Assembly (NCBI GenBank): GCA_041738505.1
Contig: JBGSPQ010000001.1
Span: forward strand, 1-35,171
Reading direction: 5' to 3'
Source of the DNA: JBGSPQ01 sp041738505
Lineage (GTDB): Bacteria > Patescibacteriota > Gracilibacteria > UBA1369
DNA length: 35,171 nucleotides
Shown piece by piece: positions 24,038 through 33,100 of this stretch (the first letter of the stretch is position 1; each line of letters opens with the position of its first letter). The position numbers were made by a program, and so were the translations under genes. A model generated the notes under the pieces. That model was not told the origin of the DNA and did no database searches. It worked only from the letters and a program-made list of their open reading frames with translations.

Positions 24038-24931
24038 ATGCCAAAGAAAATCACTTTAAAGGAGGCGGCGGAGATGATTCCAAACTGGAGTATGGTTTTT
24101 ATCGGCGGGTTTGCGCATGTGCGGGCGTGTATGGCTTTTTCGAGAGAGCTTATCCGGCAGGAAAAACATGATTTGCATTTTATTTCTTCGGGGCCGACTT
24201 TGCATGTTGATTTGCTGGCGGCGGGAAAGGTGATTAAGCGGATGGAGGTGGGTTACAGCGGGATTGAGACTATCGGGCCGGGGCCGAATGTGCGCAGGCG
24301 GATTGAGGAGAGGTTTTTGAAGGTGGAGGATTATACGAATTTTACGATGGCGATGCGGCTTTACGGTGGGGCGCTGGGCGTGCCGTTTATGCCGGTGAAA
24401 AGTATTTTGGGGTCGGATATTGAAGTGAAATCATCTTTTAAGGACATACGGCAGAAACTTTCGGTGGTGGAGTGTCCGTTTACGGGGGAGATTGTGTGTC
24501 TGGTGCCTTCGGTGAATCCGGATTTTGGCGTGATTCAGGTGCAGAGGTGCGACGAGGAGGGGAACGTGCAGATTGATGACGTGACGACGACGGATGTGGA
24601 CGGATTGAAAGCGAGTGATGTGAAGATTGTGCTGGCGGAGGAGATTGTGCCGACGGCGCGGATTCGCAGGGATCCGGCGCGGACGTGCGTTCCGGGGCTG
24701 ATGGTGGACTATATTGTGGAGTGTCCGTGGGGCGCGTGGCCGACGGCGATGTTTAATTTTTATGATTATGATCAGGAGCACATTGAGTTTTATGCCGATT
24801 TGTGCAAAACGGAGGAGGGTTGGGAGAAGTACAAAGAGGAATGGGTGATGCCAAGCGAGGAGGAGATTATGAAGAAGTTGGGGGCGCGGGGGATGGAGAA
24901 GTTGAAGGCGAAAAAGGGGTTGGGGTATTAG
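24038..24931 (+). CDS. CoA-transferase family I, subunit A (glutaconate CoA-transferase-like)
   Basis: Family I CoA-transferases move CoA between carboxylic acids and act as two-subunit complexes. This 297-aa protein matches the alpha subunit: an N-terminal IGGFAHVRACMAFSREL, ISSGPTLHVDLL, and the central VQRCDEEGNVQIDD. The length and pattern are closest to the glutaconate/3-oxoadipate-type A subunits. The ATG at 24038 is chosen because a TTG at 24011 would place the palindrome at 24014-24028 inside the coding region. Subunit B follows after 13 nt. The acyl substrate cannot be read from sequence, and no neighbouring amino-acid fermentation genes help. Confidence 0.85.
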   Translation: MPKKITLKEAAEMIPNWSMVFIGGFAHVRACMAFSRELIRQEKHDLHFISSGPTLHVDLLAAGKVIKRMEVGYSGIETIGPGPNVRRRIEERFLKVEDYTNFTMAMRLYGGALGVPFMPVKSILGSDIEVKSSFKDIRQKLSVVECPFTGEIVCLVPSVNPDFGVIQVQRCDEEGNVQIDDVTTTDVDGLKASDVKIVLAEEIVPTARIRRDPARTCVPGLMVDYIVECPWGAWPTAMFNFYDYDQEHIEFYADLCKTEEGWEKYKEEWVMPSEEEIMKKLGARGMEKLKAKKGLGY

Positions 24932-24944
24932 TTAACTTAGACTT

Positions 24945-25709
24945 ATGGGGAGAAAATATACAAATTTGGAGTTGATGGCGATTTGCGGGGCGCGCTTGAT
25001 TTGGGACGACGCGGTGGTGCTGGCGGGGACTGGGATGCCCGTTTTATGCGCTATGCTGGCGCAAAAGACGCGCGCCCCCAATGCAAAAATCGTTTATGAA
25101 GGCGGAAACATTGATACGCGCAATAAGGATTTGCCCTTGTCGGTGAGCGATCCCCGGCTGATGCATGAAGCCGCCGCGGCACTGGATATGCGGTCAGCTT
25201 TGGGCGAACTTTTGCAGGGCGGATACATTGATATCGGCTTTTTGGGCGGCGCGCAGGTGGACAAGTATGGGAATATCAACTCCACGGCGATAGGGCGGTA
25301 TAACAGGCCCAAAGTGCGTCTGGTGGGCAGTGGCGGAGCCAATGACATCGCGTCGCTGGCCAATCACACTTTTATAATTACAAAACACGAAGCGCGCAAA
25401 CTCCACTCCTGCGACTATCTGACCTCTCCGGGACACCTGCACGGGGGAGATTCCCGCGCGAAGGCCGGTCTGCTGGGCGAGGGGCCGAAATACATCATCA
25501 CCGACCTTTGTATTTTTGACTTTCATCCCAAATCAAAAAAAGCGCGAATTATGAGTCTGCACCCGGGCGTCCGCAAAAAAGATGTTTTAAAAAATATGAG
25601 CTGGAGGCCGATTGTGCCGCGCAAAATCGCGGAAACAAAAAAACCGACCGACAGGGAACTGAAAATCCTCCGCACGCAGGTGGATCCGAAAGGGCTGTAT
25701 CTGGGGTAA
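24945..25709 (+). CDS. CoA-transferase family I, subunit B (glutaconate CoA-transferase-like)
   Basis: This 254-aa partner of the preceding gene carries the catalytic side. IVYEGGN places Glu52 where the beta subunit of glutaconate CoA-transferase has its active-site glutamate, which forms the CoA thioester. Further family features are GGYIDIGFLGGAQVDKYGN and the glycine-rich GSGGANDIAS. The two genes are in the usual A-B order, so a functional hetero-oligomer is likely. It could feed or drain acyl-CoA pools in a fermentative cell; the acid involved is unknown. Confidence 0.87.
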   Translation: MGRKYTNLELMAICGARLIWDDAVVLAGTGMPVLCAMLAQKTRAPNAKIVYEGGNIDTRNKDLPLSVSDPRLMHEAAAALDMRSALGELLQGGYIDIGFLGGAQVDKYGNINSTAIGRYNRPKVRLVGSGGANDIASLANHTFIITKHEARKLHSCDYLTSPGHLHGGDSRAKAGLLGEGPKYIITDLCIFDFHPKSKKARIMSLHPGVRKKDVLKNMSWRPIVPRKIAETKKPTDRELKILRTQVDPKGLYLG

Positions 25710-25726
25710 AAATTACCATAATAATT

Positions 25727-27181
25727 ATGTCGCGCGAGGCGGAAAAACCAATTGCGGAACAAACCAACCGACCAAGAACTCTTCCTTATCGTGAATATTT
25801 GGATGCCGTCCGCGAAGCCTCAACCGAGCCTTTGGATCAACAGATTGAAAGAGAGACCGAGACGGTTCTGACCAATAATGATTCTTTGCTGTTGAGCACA
25901 GGCCCCGACGCTTTCAGAAGTCTTGATGAGCAAATAGGCGGTGCTCAAAAAAGCATCCAGATAAATCTTTTCAGCTGGGCGGCGGATTCTTCGGGTATGC
26001 GAATCGCCAATAAAATTGCCGAGGCAAAAAAGCGTAATCCGAATCTGAAAGTGGATATCCGGCTGGATAAGCTGGGCTGTATTTTTGTGGGAAGCAAGAA
26101 TGAACTTAAGGCCAGAGCAATAGGACTTCTGGCTCCTCATCTGACAAAATTCATTTTCAAATACAAAAATTTAAGCATGCAAAAACTGACGGGCCTGATG
26201 GATGATCCAAACAGTATTTATAATTTTTCCCCCGAGGAGAAATCCGAACTGGAAAGTTTTGTGCGTGAGGTTCTGACCGATGAAACTTTGATGCAAATTA
26301 ATCCCGCCCTCGCAATTTTAAAAAATACGGCCGGAATTAATCTGATGATTGAGGATAACGGGCTTGGCGGGATGGATCATTCCAAGGTATTTATTTTTGA
26401 CGATACTACAACTATCAGCGGAGGAATGAATATTGGCGATGAGTATTCGGGCGGCTATGAGGAGGGCAAGGGCTGGACGGGCAAAATAGACCCGAATTAC
26501 TGGAAGGATTATATGGTCAAGACAACCGGGCCGGCGTCCAACATTAATCGCAATAATTTTTTTAGCCAGAATGAATTTGTGCCCGATCGGATTAACGCCG
26601 GAAACAATCTTAGTCCTTTGAGGGTTCTTCGGAACAGTCCGGGGGATGTCGCTCCCGATGCAAGCCCCGAATCCATTGCCAAGACGAAACAGATTACTTA
26701 CGCGACGATGCATTTGATTGATAATGCCCAAAGTACGATTGTGATTGAACATGCTTATATTATGGATCAGCAGGTTGTGGATAAATTGAAAGCGGCCGCG
26801 GGGCGCGGTGTGAAAATTACAATTTTAAGAAGTCAGCCCGAAAGTGAAGGACTTGAAAACGCCAATAACAGTTTTTTTAGGCAACTGGACGGAGTTGCAA
26901 ACGTGGACGTGATAAAGTTTCCCAGAGTTTCGCATACCAAGCTTATCAGTGTTGATGGCAGGTATAGTATTATCGGCTCGGCGAATTTGTCGCGCGCCTC
27001 CCTGCGGCATCATGAGGAGGTTTCGTATATGGTAAGCGGTGATAATCCTTTGCAAAGGCAAATTCAGGAGTCGCTTAGGGCCGCGGTGGAGTATGCCAAA
27101 ACCAGGAGTAATGTGCGAGCGCAAACTTCCGCATCATTAGCTCAGTTGGGGTCTGATGTGGGCGGGGACTCACCGGCTTAA
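25727..27181 (+). CDS. Phospholipase D-like protein with two HKD motifs
   Basis: This 484-aa protein belongs to the PLD superfamily, which includes cardiolipin synthases and phosphodiesterases. Both catalytic motifs are complete: His218-Lys220-Asp225 in HSKVFIFDD followed by GGMN, and His403-Lys405-Asp410 in HTKLISVD followed by GSAN. No N-terminal membrane segment or signal peptide is present, unlike typical bacterial cardiolipin synthases, so a soluble lipid- or nucleic-acid-acting enzyme is also possible. An insert of about 90 residues lies before the first motif. The gene follows the CoA-transferase by 17 nt. Its 3' end overlaps the convergent metallopeptidase gene by 4 bp. Confidence 0.87.
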   Translation: MSREAEKPIAEQTNRPRTLPYREYLDAVREASTEPLDQQIERETETVLTNNDSLLLSTGPDAFRSLDEQIGGAQKSIQINLFSWAADSSGMRIANKIAEAKKRNPNLKVDIRLDKLGCIFVGSKNELKARAIGLLAPHLTKFIFKYKNLSMQKLTGLMDDPNSIYNFSPEEKSELESFVREVLTDETLMQINPALAILKNTAGINLMIEDNGLGGMDHSKVFIFDDTTTISGGMNIGDEYSGGYEEGKGWTGKIDPNYWKDYMVKTTGPASNINRNNFFSQNEFVPDRINAGNNLSPLRVLRNSPGDVAPDASPESIAKTKQITYATMHLIDNAQSTIVIEHAYIMDQQVVDKLKAAAGRGVKITILRSQPESEGLENANNSFFRQLDGVANVDVIKFPRVSHTKLISVDGRYSIIGSANLSRASLRHHEEVSYMVSGDNPLQRQIQESLRAAVEYAKTRSNVRAQTSASLAQLGSDVGGDSPA

Positions 27182-27969
27182 ACCGGAAACACGGTGTCTT
27201 TTAGTTTTTTGCTGTGGAGTTTGTGATCGGGGGAGTATTTTCCCACCAGGTCGTAGAAGCGCCGGCCGTGGTTTAGGTGGACCAGATGGGCCAGTTCGTG
27301 GACGATGATTGAGTCCATGGTTTCGGGATTGGCCAGGATAAGACGCCAGTTGAAGTTGAGATTTTTGTCGCGGGAACAGCTACCCCAACGTGTTTTCTGG
27401 GCTTTGACGGTGACGCGATTGTAGCTTAGCCCCATGGTTTCGGCGATTTCGGCGGTGCGGGTTTGAAAGATTTTTTTTGCTTTGGCGCGCAGGTGTTTTT
27501 CCAGAGCTTTTTTTATTTCCCCTTGTGAATCATTGGCAAGAACATCGGTTTTCGGCATAAAAACTATGATTTCCTCGTTGTCATAGTAGGCGGTGTCTCC
27601 GTCGTATTTGAGCGCGCGGGCCTCTTTTACAAACGGTTTATGTTGGCGTGTAGAAAGGATGCGGATGGTTTTGGGCTTGCCGATGATGTGAATTACCGAG
27701 CCGTCTTTTATTTGGTTCTCGGCGGCTTTTTGTTTTTTGATAGATCTTTTTTGCAGATTTTTAATCACCCATTCGGCGTGTTCCTCCATAAATCCGGGTA
27801 TGCGCTTGTGGTTAAACCGATCCGGCACAATCACCTCCAGCCCCCTGTCCATGCCGATTTTCATACTCAAACGGCGGGCGCGGGTACTGATGCGAAGTAT
27901 GTAAGGAACGGATATTTCCACTCCGGAAATCGGATGTCGAAGTTCAATGGTATGTCGCAATGATTCCAT
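27178..27969 (-). CDS. YgjP/DUF45-type zinc metallopeptidase-like protein
   Basis: This 263-aa protein has the zinc motif HELAHLVHLNHGRRF, with His224, Glu225, His228 and a further His at 234, as in YgjP/DUF45 (WLM-related) proteins. The preceding TRWGSCS (193-199) is the other conserved family signature. The N-terminal half holds the usual beta-rich region, and the length is somewhat above the family average. Biological targets of this family are poorly known. An orphan gene ends 11 nt upstream of it on the same strand, so the two are probably co-transcribed. Confidence 0.88.
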   Translation of the reverse strand: MESLRHTIELRHPISGVEISVPYILRISTRARRLSMKIGMDRGLEVIVPDRFNHKRIPGFMEEHAEWVIKNLQKRSIKKQKAAENQIKDGSVIHIIGKPKTIRILSTRQHKPFVKEARALKYDGDTAYYDNEEIIVFMPKTDVLANDSQGEIKKALEKHLRAKAKKIFQTRTAEIAETMGLSYNRVTVKAQKTRWGSCSRDKNLNFNWRLILANPETMDSIIVHELAHLVHLNHGRRFYDLVGKYSPDHKLHSKKLKDTVFPV

Positions 27970-27980
27970 ATATTCATTTT

Positions 27981-28340
27981 TTATCGTACGCGGAAACCCA
28001 TTTCCACCGCTTTTTTTGCCGCATTCCGCTTATCCATGTGGACACAAAAATCAGTCAAAAAAACAATCTCTCCGCTACCCAGAAGATCATACCTGTCCCA
28101 CCCACCCTGTCCATAGATTGAATCACCCGCAGTCATAACGGGAAAAACCGTCCGCTCCCCCATTGCATTCAAACTTTCCGGGCACTCCTCCGTCATTTTA
28201 ATGTATGCGAGCCTGGTGCGGTCTATCACCTCGCGGATTTCCTTTTCCCACATCTTGGCTACGATATCGTCCGGCCATCCGAGGGCTCTTTCCAGCCCGA
28301 TTATTTGTTCCGCCGCGTCTTTATCAAGTATTGATGGCAT
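27981..28340 (-). CDS. Orphan protein upstream of the YgjP-type gene
   Basis: This 119-aa protein is not recognised. It starts with a helical region (AEQIIGLERALGWPDDIVAK), has a middle part with WEKEIREVIDRTRLAY, and ends in a region with VFLTDFCVHMDKRNAAKKAV. It has no cysteine-rich motif, signal peptide or membrane segment. It is the first gene of a two-gene minus-strand unit and lies head-to-head with the yqeY-like gene, so the ~110 bp at 28341-28448 should hold both promoters. Confidence 0.6.
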   Translation of the reverse strand: MPSILDKDAAEQIIGLERALGWPDDIVAKMWEKEIREVIDRTRLAYIKMTEECPESLNAMGERTVFPVMTAGDSIYGQGGWDRYDLLGSGEIVFLTDFCVHMDKRNAAKKAVEMGFRVR

Positions 28341-28448
28341 TTTTTTTGTTACAGGATGGTGATTTTACATGATTATGCGGTCGTGATAAAGTCTTCACGG
28401 CGGAGTTGGCCCGTTACCATGGGCGGAAACAATCCGATTTTATCAATA

Positions 28449-28910
28449 ATGAACAACAATATGGCTTTAAAGAATCAGATACAAGCGGAACTTGCGACGG
28501 CGATGAAGGCCGGAGACGATACAAAAGTGAGCACTCTGCGCATGCTGAAGGCGGCAATTTTGAAATACGAGGTTTCGGGCAAGGAAAAGACCGATGCCAC
28601 GGATGAAATAATTCTTGATCTCATCACCAAAGAAATCAAACAAAGACGCGATTCCATAGAGCAGTTCAATTCCGGCAACCGCCCGGAGATGGCCGCGCAG
28701 GAGGAGAAGGAGCTGGAAATTCTGATGGCTTATATGCCGCCGCAAATGTCCGATGATGAGCTGAAAAAAACGGTTATGGAGGTGATTGAAGAGAGCGGAG
28801 CCAAAACAAAACAGGATATTGGAAGGGTTATGGGTGCCGTGATGGCTAAGGTGAAGGGGCAGGCGGACGGGGGGAGGGTGAAGGAGATGGTTAACGCGAT
28901 GCTGGTTTAA
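28449..28910 (+). CDS. yqeY: GatB/YqeY-family protein
   Basis: The product of about 153 aa matches the YqeY family, which shares its fold with the C-terminal tRNA-binding part of GatB, the amidotransferase for Glu-tRNA(Gln)/Asp-tRNA(Asn). Recognisable segments are LRMLKAAILKYEVSGKEK, the EEKELEILMAYMPPQMSDDE core and the helical end with GRVMGAVMAKVKGQADG. The ATG at 28449 gives the usual family length; an upstream in-frame start at 28356 would add an unusual 31-residue leader. The precise function of stand-alone YqeY is unsettled, although the tRNA link is likely. A strong hairpin follows the gene. Confidence 0.88.
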   Translation: MNNNMALKNQIQAELATAMKAGDDTKVSTLRMLKAAILKYEVSGKEKTDATDEIILDLITKEIKQRRDSIEQFNSGNRPEMAAQEEKELEILMAYMPPQMSDDELKKTVMEVIEESGAKTKQDIGRVMGAVMAKVKGQADGGRVKEMVNAMLV

Positions 28911-28917
28911 GTGCAGC

Positions 28918-28944
28918 CCTCAAAGGAGGGTAACTCCTTTGAGG
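28918..28944 (+). promoter_or_regulatory. Perfect 11-bp hairpin between yqeY and the adenosyltransferase gene
   Basis: CCTCAAAGGAG (28918-28928) and CTCCTTTGAGG (28934-28944) pair perfectly around a GGTAA loop. No T-run follows, so it is not a classic terminator. The 5' arm contains AAAGGAGG, a Shine-Dalgarno-like sequence, but it is 37 nt from the next start codon. The hairpin may stabilise mRNA ends or separate expression of the two genes. Confidence 0.55.
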
Positions 28945-28966
28945 TCAATAATATAACGACTTAGTT

Positions 28967-29509
28967 ATGGCGAAATTGTATACAAAAACAGGGGATGACG
29001 GGACGACCGGGCTGGTGGGGGGAGCGCGGGTGGGTAAAGACTCCCTGCGGATTGAGGCGATTGGCGAAATTGATGAACTTAACGCGATGATGGGGCTTTG
29101 CAAAAATCATAATTGGGGGATTGAAATCGGCAAAATTCTACATGATTTGCAGAGGGAACTTTTTGTTCTGGGTGCGGATTTGTCCACTCCCATGGATAAG
29201 AAATGTCCGGTGGAGCGGATTTCGGCGGAGATTGTGAATAATCTGGAAAAACTTGTGGATCAATACTCGGAAAAAGTGACCCCGCTGGAAAATTTTATTC
29301 TGCCCGGAGGAACCGACGCGGCGGCAAGTCTGCATATGGCGCGCGCGATCTGCAGAAGGGCCGAAAGAACGGTGGCGGCTTTAAAGAAAAAAGAGGAAAT
29401 CGGTGAATTTGTTCTACCCTATTTGAACCGGCTGTCCGATTTGCTTTTTGTGCTGGCCAGAACCGAAAACGAAAAACACTCCGTGGCGGAGGAAAAGTGG
29501 GAGGGGTGA
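28967..29509 (+). CDS. PduO-type cob(I)alamin adenosyltransferase
   Basis: This enzyme adds the adenosyl group of ATP to cob(I)alamin, making coenzyme B12. The 180-aa protein has the PduO-family signatures: KLYTKTGDDGTTGLVGG (ATP-binding N-terminus), IEAIGEIDELNAMMG, the conserved RAICRRAERTV helix, and LPYLNRLSDLLFVLAR at the C-terminus. Length is normal. No cobalamin biosynthesis or B12-dependent enzyme is in this window, so it would serve salvaged cobalamin. It ends 12 nt before the convergent orphan gene of cassette B. Confidence 0.92.
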   Translation: MAKLYTKTGDDGTTGLVGGARVGKDSLRIEAIGEIDELNAMMGLCKNHNWGIEIGKILHDLQRELFVLGADLSTPMDKKCPVERISAEIVNNLEKLVDQYSEKVTPLENFILPGGTDAAASLHMARAICRRAERTVAALKKKEEIGEFVLPYLNRLSDLLFVLARTENEKHSVAEEKWEG

Positions 29510-29521
29510 TCAGAATGATAT

Positions 29522-30139
29522 TTAAGCCTCTCCGCGAACAATTTTACCCAAGTTGTTGGCAGCTTTTCTGCATTGTGATAAGAACCATTCCCTATTGCGG
29601 GCGTCACCTGCCGAATAAGGGTAATCAAGGTCAAATGAACATCCTCCCATTTCAATGTCTTTTTTTATGGTGGCCGGGAAAAAATCATAAATATAAACCG
29701 GTACATCACCAAGGCCGAATGTCAGGTTATCAGCCGAAGAATCTACTGTTAGATATTTTACGAAACGTTTTTCGTTTAAAAATTCCTCCCATCTGGACGG
29801 TTCAAGATTTTTTTTGTCAAAACCGCTGTCCATAAAAGGTAATGCCAGCATGCAAAAGCGTAATCCTCGAGGGTACATTGCTTCAAAGTTCCGAGGCAAC
29901 GTTTCTGAATCGGGTAATATTTTTTCCGAAATTGCATTTTTGGCGCTTTCCGGAAGCACCGAACATTCATTTAGATATTCGGCCATTTCGAATTCCCTTG
30001 TTTCGGGTTTTTCCATTTCCCTGAAATCCAGCCCTTTTTTCTTATGAACCCAGGAACGGTCATGTTCCCCTTTGAAAACGTCACATAAATCTTTCTTTCT
30101 TTTTGGATCTTCCGAAGGATGGTTGTTGTTATTGATCAT
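29522..30139 (-). CDS. Orphan protein, third gene of cassette B
   Basis: This 205-aa protein is not recognised. The first ~40 residues are polar and basic; a hydrophobic patch LRFCMLALPFMDSGF lies near the centre; the C-terminal half contains VPVYIYDFFPATIKKD. There is no signal peptide. It follows the kinase-ended giant protein by 35 nt on the same strand. Its position matches the 227-aa orphan of cassette A, but no clear similarity is seen, as would be expected if each protein is matched to a different C-terminal enzyme. An immunity, inhibitor or substrate role is inference. Confidence 0.6.
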   Translation of the reverse strand: MINNNNHPSEDPKRKKDLCDVFKGEHDRSWVHKKKGLDFREMEKPETREFEMAEYLNECSVLPESAKNAISEKILPDSETLPRNFEAMYPRGLRFCMLALPFMDSGFDKKNLEPSRWEEFLNEKRFVKYLTVDSSADNLTFGLGDVPVYIYDFFPATIKKDIEMGGCSFDLDYPYSAGDARNREWFLSQCRKAANNLGKIVRGEA

Positions 30140-30174
30140 GGTTTTATATTAATGATTTTTAAATTTTATGTAAA

Positions 30175-33100
30175 TCAGGACAATCCGCGGGCTTGAGCCC
30201 TCCTTATTTCGTGCATCATTCTTTGAACGTCTCTTCTTAAATCCCCCACAGTTACCCGGGGTGGTCTGCGCAGGGCTTCGGCCTTTGCCATTTCCGCCAT
30301 CCTGATTTTTGCCGGATCTCCTCCGGCACGAGCCAATTTTATACTTTCATCAAGTCTGGCTACATCGGGGACGTCATCAATTGCGGTTGTTATGTTTTTT
30401 AATCTCGCTCTGATAGTATTTACAGTAGAAGCAGGAAGCAAATGAGGGCGGGTGGTTACTATGTGATCAACGAATTCCATAACTTTTGCGGTCTGCCCGA
30501 GATCCGTTATTGCCGTAATATTTCGGGGGATAGGTATGTCGGGATTTGCTTTTGCCCACTCCACCGCATAGCGGAGCTGATTGATACCGCGATTTGAATA
30601 TGTGGGCGTTATGGGAATTCTAAAAACTCTACCATCGGGAAGATGCATTATTGGTTGATGGATAACTTTCCCGGCATCGTCCAACCCTGTTTCAAATTGT
30701 ATATAGCGAAGATGTTCTGACGGTATTGCACCCAAATCTCCTAGAACGGCAGTTGGCCTGCCTTCGGACATACCTACAAAAAAGTTACCGGGCTTAATAT
30801 CAAAATGCATTCTACCGGTCCCGTGAAGTCTTTCCATTCCTCCAAGAATATCATCCAAATATCCAAGTGACTGATCCAGTGGCAGGTTTTCCATTACAGT
30901 TCTCATCCCAACACTATCCAGTCCTGGCAATGGCTTCAATAATTCGGTCATGGTAATTAGCTCTTCCCTTAGAACATTTCCCGCCCTGTCTCTTACTATT
31001 CGTCTTCCCAGATTGTGTGGGCGAAGAAGACCGGTCTGGTCGGGCAAGTCACGTATTGCGCGCATGGTCGCCTCTTCATAATCCATCATGTTGCGGATGG
31101 GATCATTGGTATCCCAATCTGAATACGGATGCGGCTGTTTGATAGCTACCCGTTTCATTTGCGGCCGCATTTTGCCGCTTCCGTCTTTTACCCATCTAAT
31201 GGTATATCCGACATTCACTTTACCCATGCCCCCGGCCCCCAGGCTTTGTGAATCATCAAAATAGTATCTAAGACTAACTTTTTCTCCACCAACTATGTCC
31301 GTTATTTCATCGTATTCACCTTTTACAATTTTTTGAATAATTGATTCCGTAAGCGCTTCGGGCGGCATGTTATTCAGTATTTGAATTTCAGCCGCATCTA
31401 ATTTTTGAATTTCTTCCATGAAATCGTCGATCATCATTCCGTTCTTATTACCGACGGCCTCTATTCTGCGGGCCAGTTCAGGATCGGCGCCAACCCTGGA
31501 AGTAAGTGACTGAACAGCTTCCGTCCTTTCCGCTGCGGTGATAGTCTCCGGACCTGTTGATGCCGCTCCGTGCGGTTCGGGTGGGGTGGTTCGTACCGTA
31601 CCTGCACGCTCCGCCACTGTTGCATCTTCCACCGCGGGGCGTTTGATTGCTTCGGGCGTGGCCGCACCCGTTGCCTCTTCCGCAACCGGTTTGCGTGCTC
31701 TTGAGGCTGGTGTTTCAGCTCCGGTGTGTTCACCGGAAATATTTCTTCTGCGCTCAAGCGGGAAAGGCTCTGTATCGGTCGGACTTCTTCTGTTTAATGG
31801 TAACGGTTCTGTATCGGGGCCGGCTCTTCTTACCAGTGGAACGGCTTCGCTTGCTTCATCAAGGTGTGCGGCTTTACCCCTTCCTCTTAAACGACCCACG
31901 ACAGCTCCGGGTATTTCTTTAACTGCTCTGACCCCTCTTTGTGCTCCGCGCACAGCCCGTCCCGGTAATTGTACGGCCCCTTTGGCCCCGCTTTTTACCG
32001 CAGACCCGACATAAACCGCACTTTCGCGCGCGCCGGCAACTCCGGCTCTGGCCAAAGCACGAGTGACACCCACTTTTGCAACCGTGGCGGTTCCCATTCT
32101 GGCGGCGACATACGCACCTTGAGCGGCTTTTCCTCCGGCTCCCAAAGCACCCGCGCCGGTTACGGTAGTGGCAATATTTGCAAATATTTTGCCGACTCCC
32201 ACACCAATCCGCCCCGCCTTAAAATCCTCGTATGAAATCAATGCTTTTCCCATTCCCTCCCAGGCTTCACCGGCGCTGACGTCCGGATTGGCGCCCACAA
32301 GCGCGCCCAGCCCTTTAACCGTATCTATCGGATGGGCAACCAGAGTCACGATCCCCCCCGCCATTTCCACAAGTCCGCCCGCCACGCCTATTGGAGTACT
32401 GATCAGTTCCACCCCGATTCTGGCCGCCACGTAGGAAAAAGTTCCCATTTCGCTTCTGGCGTCCTCTAAACTTTTTGAAAGCCATGTTGCCTGATCCAGA
32501 ATCCCTTCGCCCGCCATTGAAATCAATCCGCTTGCAACGGACAATTGCACTCCCGCAGTTGACTCGAGAAAACCAATAACACCCGACGGTGGCGCCAGAT
32601 TCGCACTGTTTAAAGCCGCTTTTTGACTCCGCAAAGAAGTGAGCATACTTGCATTGGCAAGATTGTTCTGCATTACCGCAGAGTCTACCGCTCCGTCGAT
32701 TTCATCATATTGTTCAAACGCTTTTTGGTAATGCGCGTTTACCTGTTCTTTGGTGGTCGCGAACTGCATTTTGGCCTCGTCCAGATTTGCGATTGAAGCG
32801 TCCAGCCCGTCTATCGCCGGATTCACCTGCTCCTCAAGGTGCGTATTCAGATTAAGGCTTCTTTCCGCCGCCTCTTTTTCCGCGCCCTCCAATTGAACAA
32901 CGGTTTTCGCACCTCCCTCCACCACCTTGGTCGCAGCGTTAAGGCCCGTGTCCGCTTCGCTTTGCTTGCCTTCCAATTGCTTTCTGGTGTATTCCAGTTG
33001 AGCGCGCGTTTCCGGTGGCAGATCGGGGTTTGCGAGCGCATTGTCAATCCTTTCAACCGTAGCCTTAAGGGCTCCGCTAAATTCCGTCAGTTGTTCCTGT

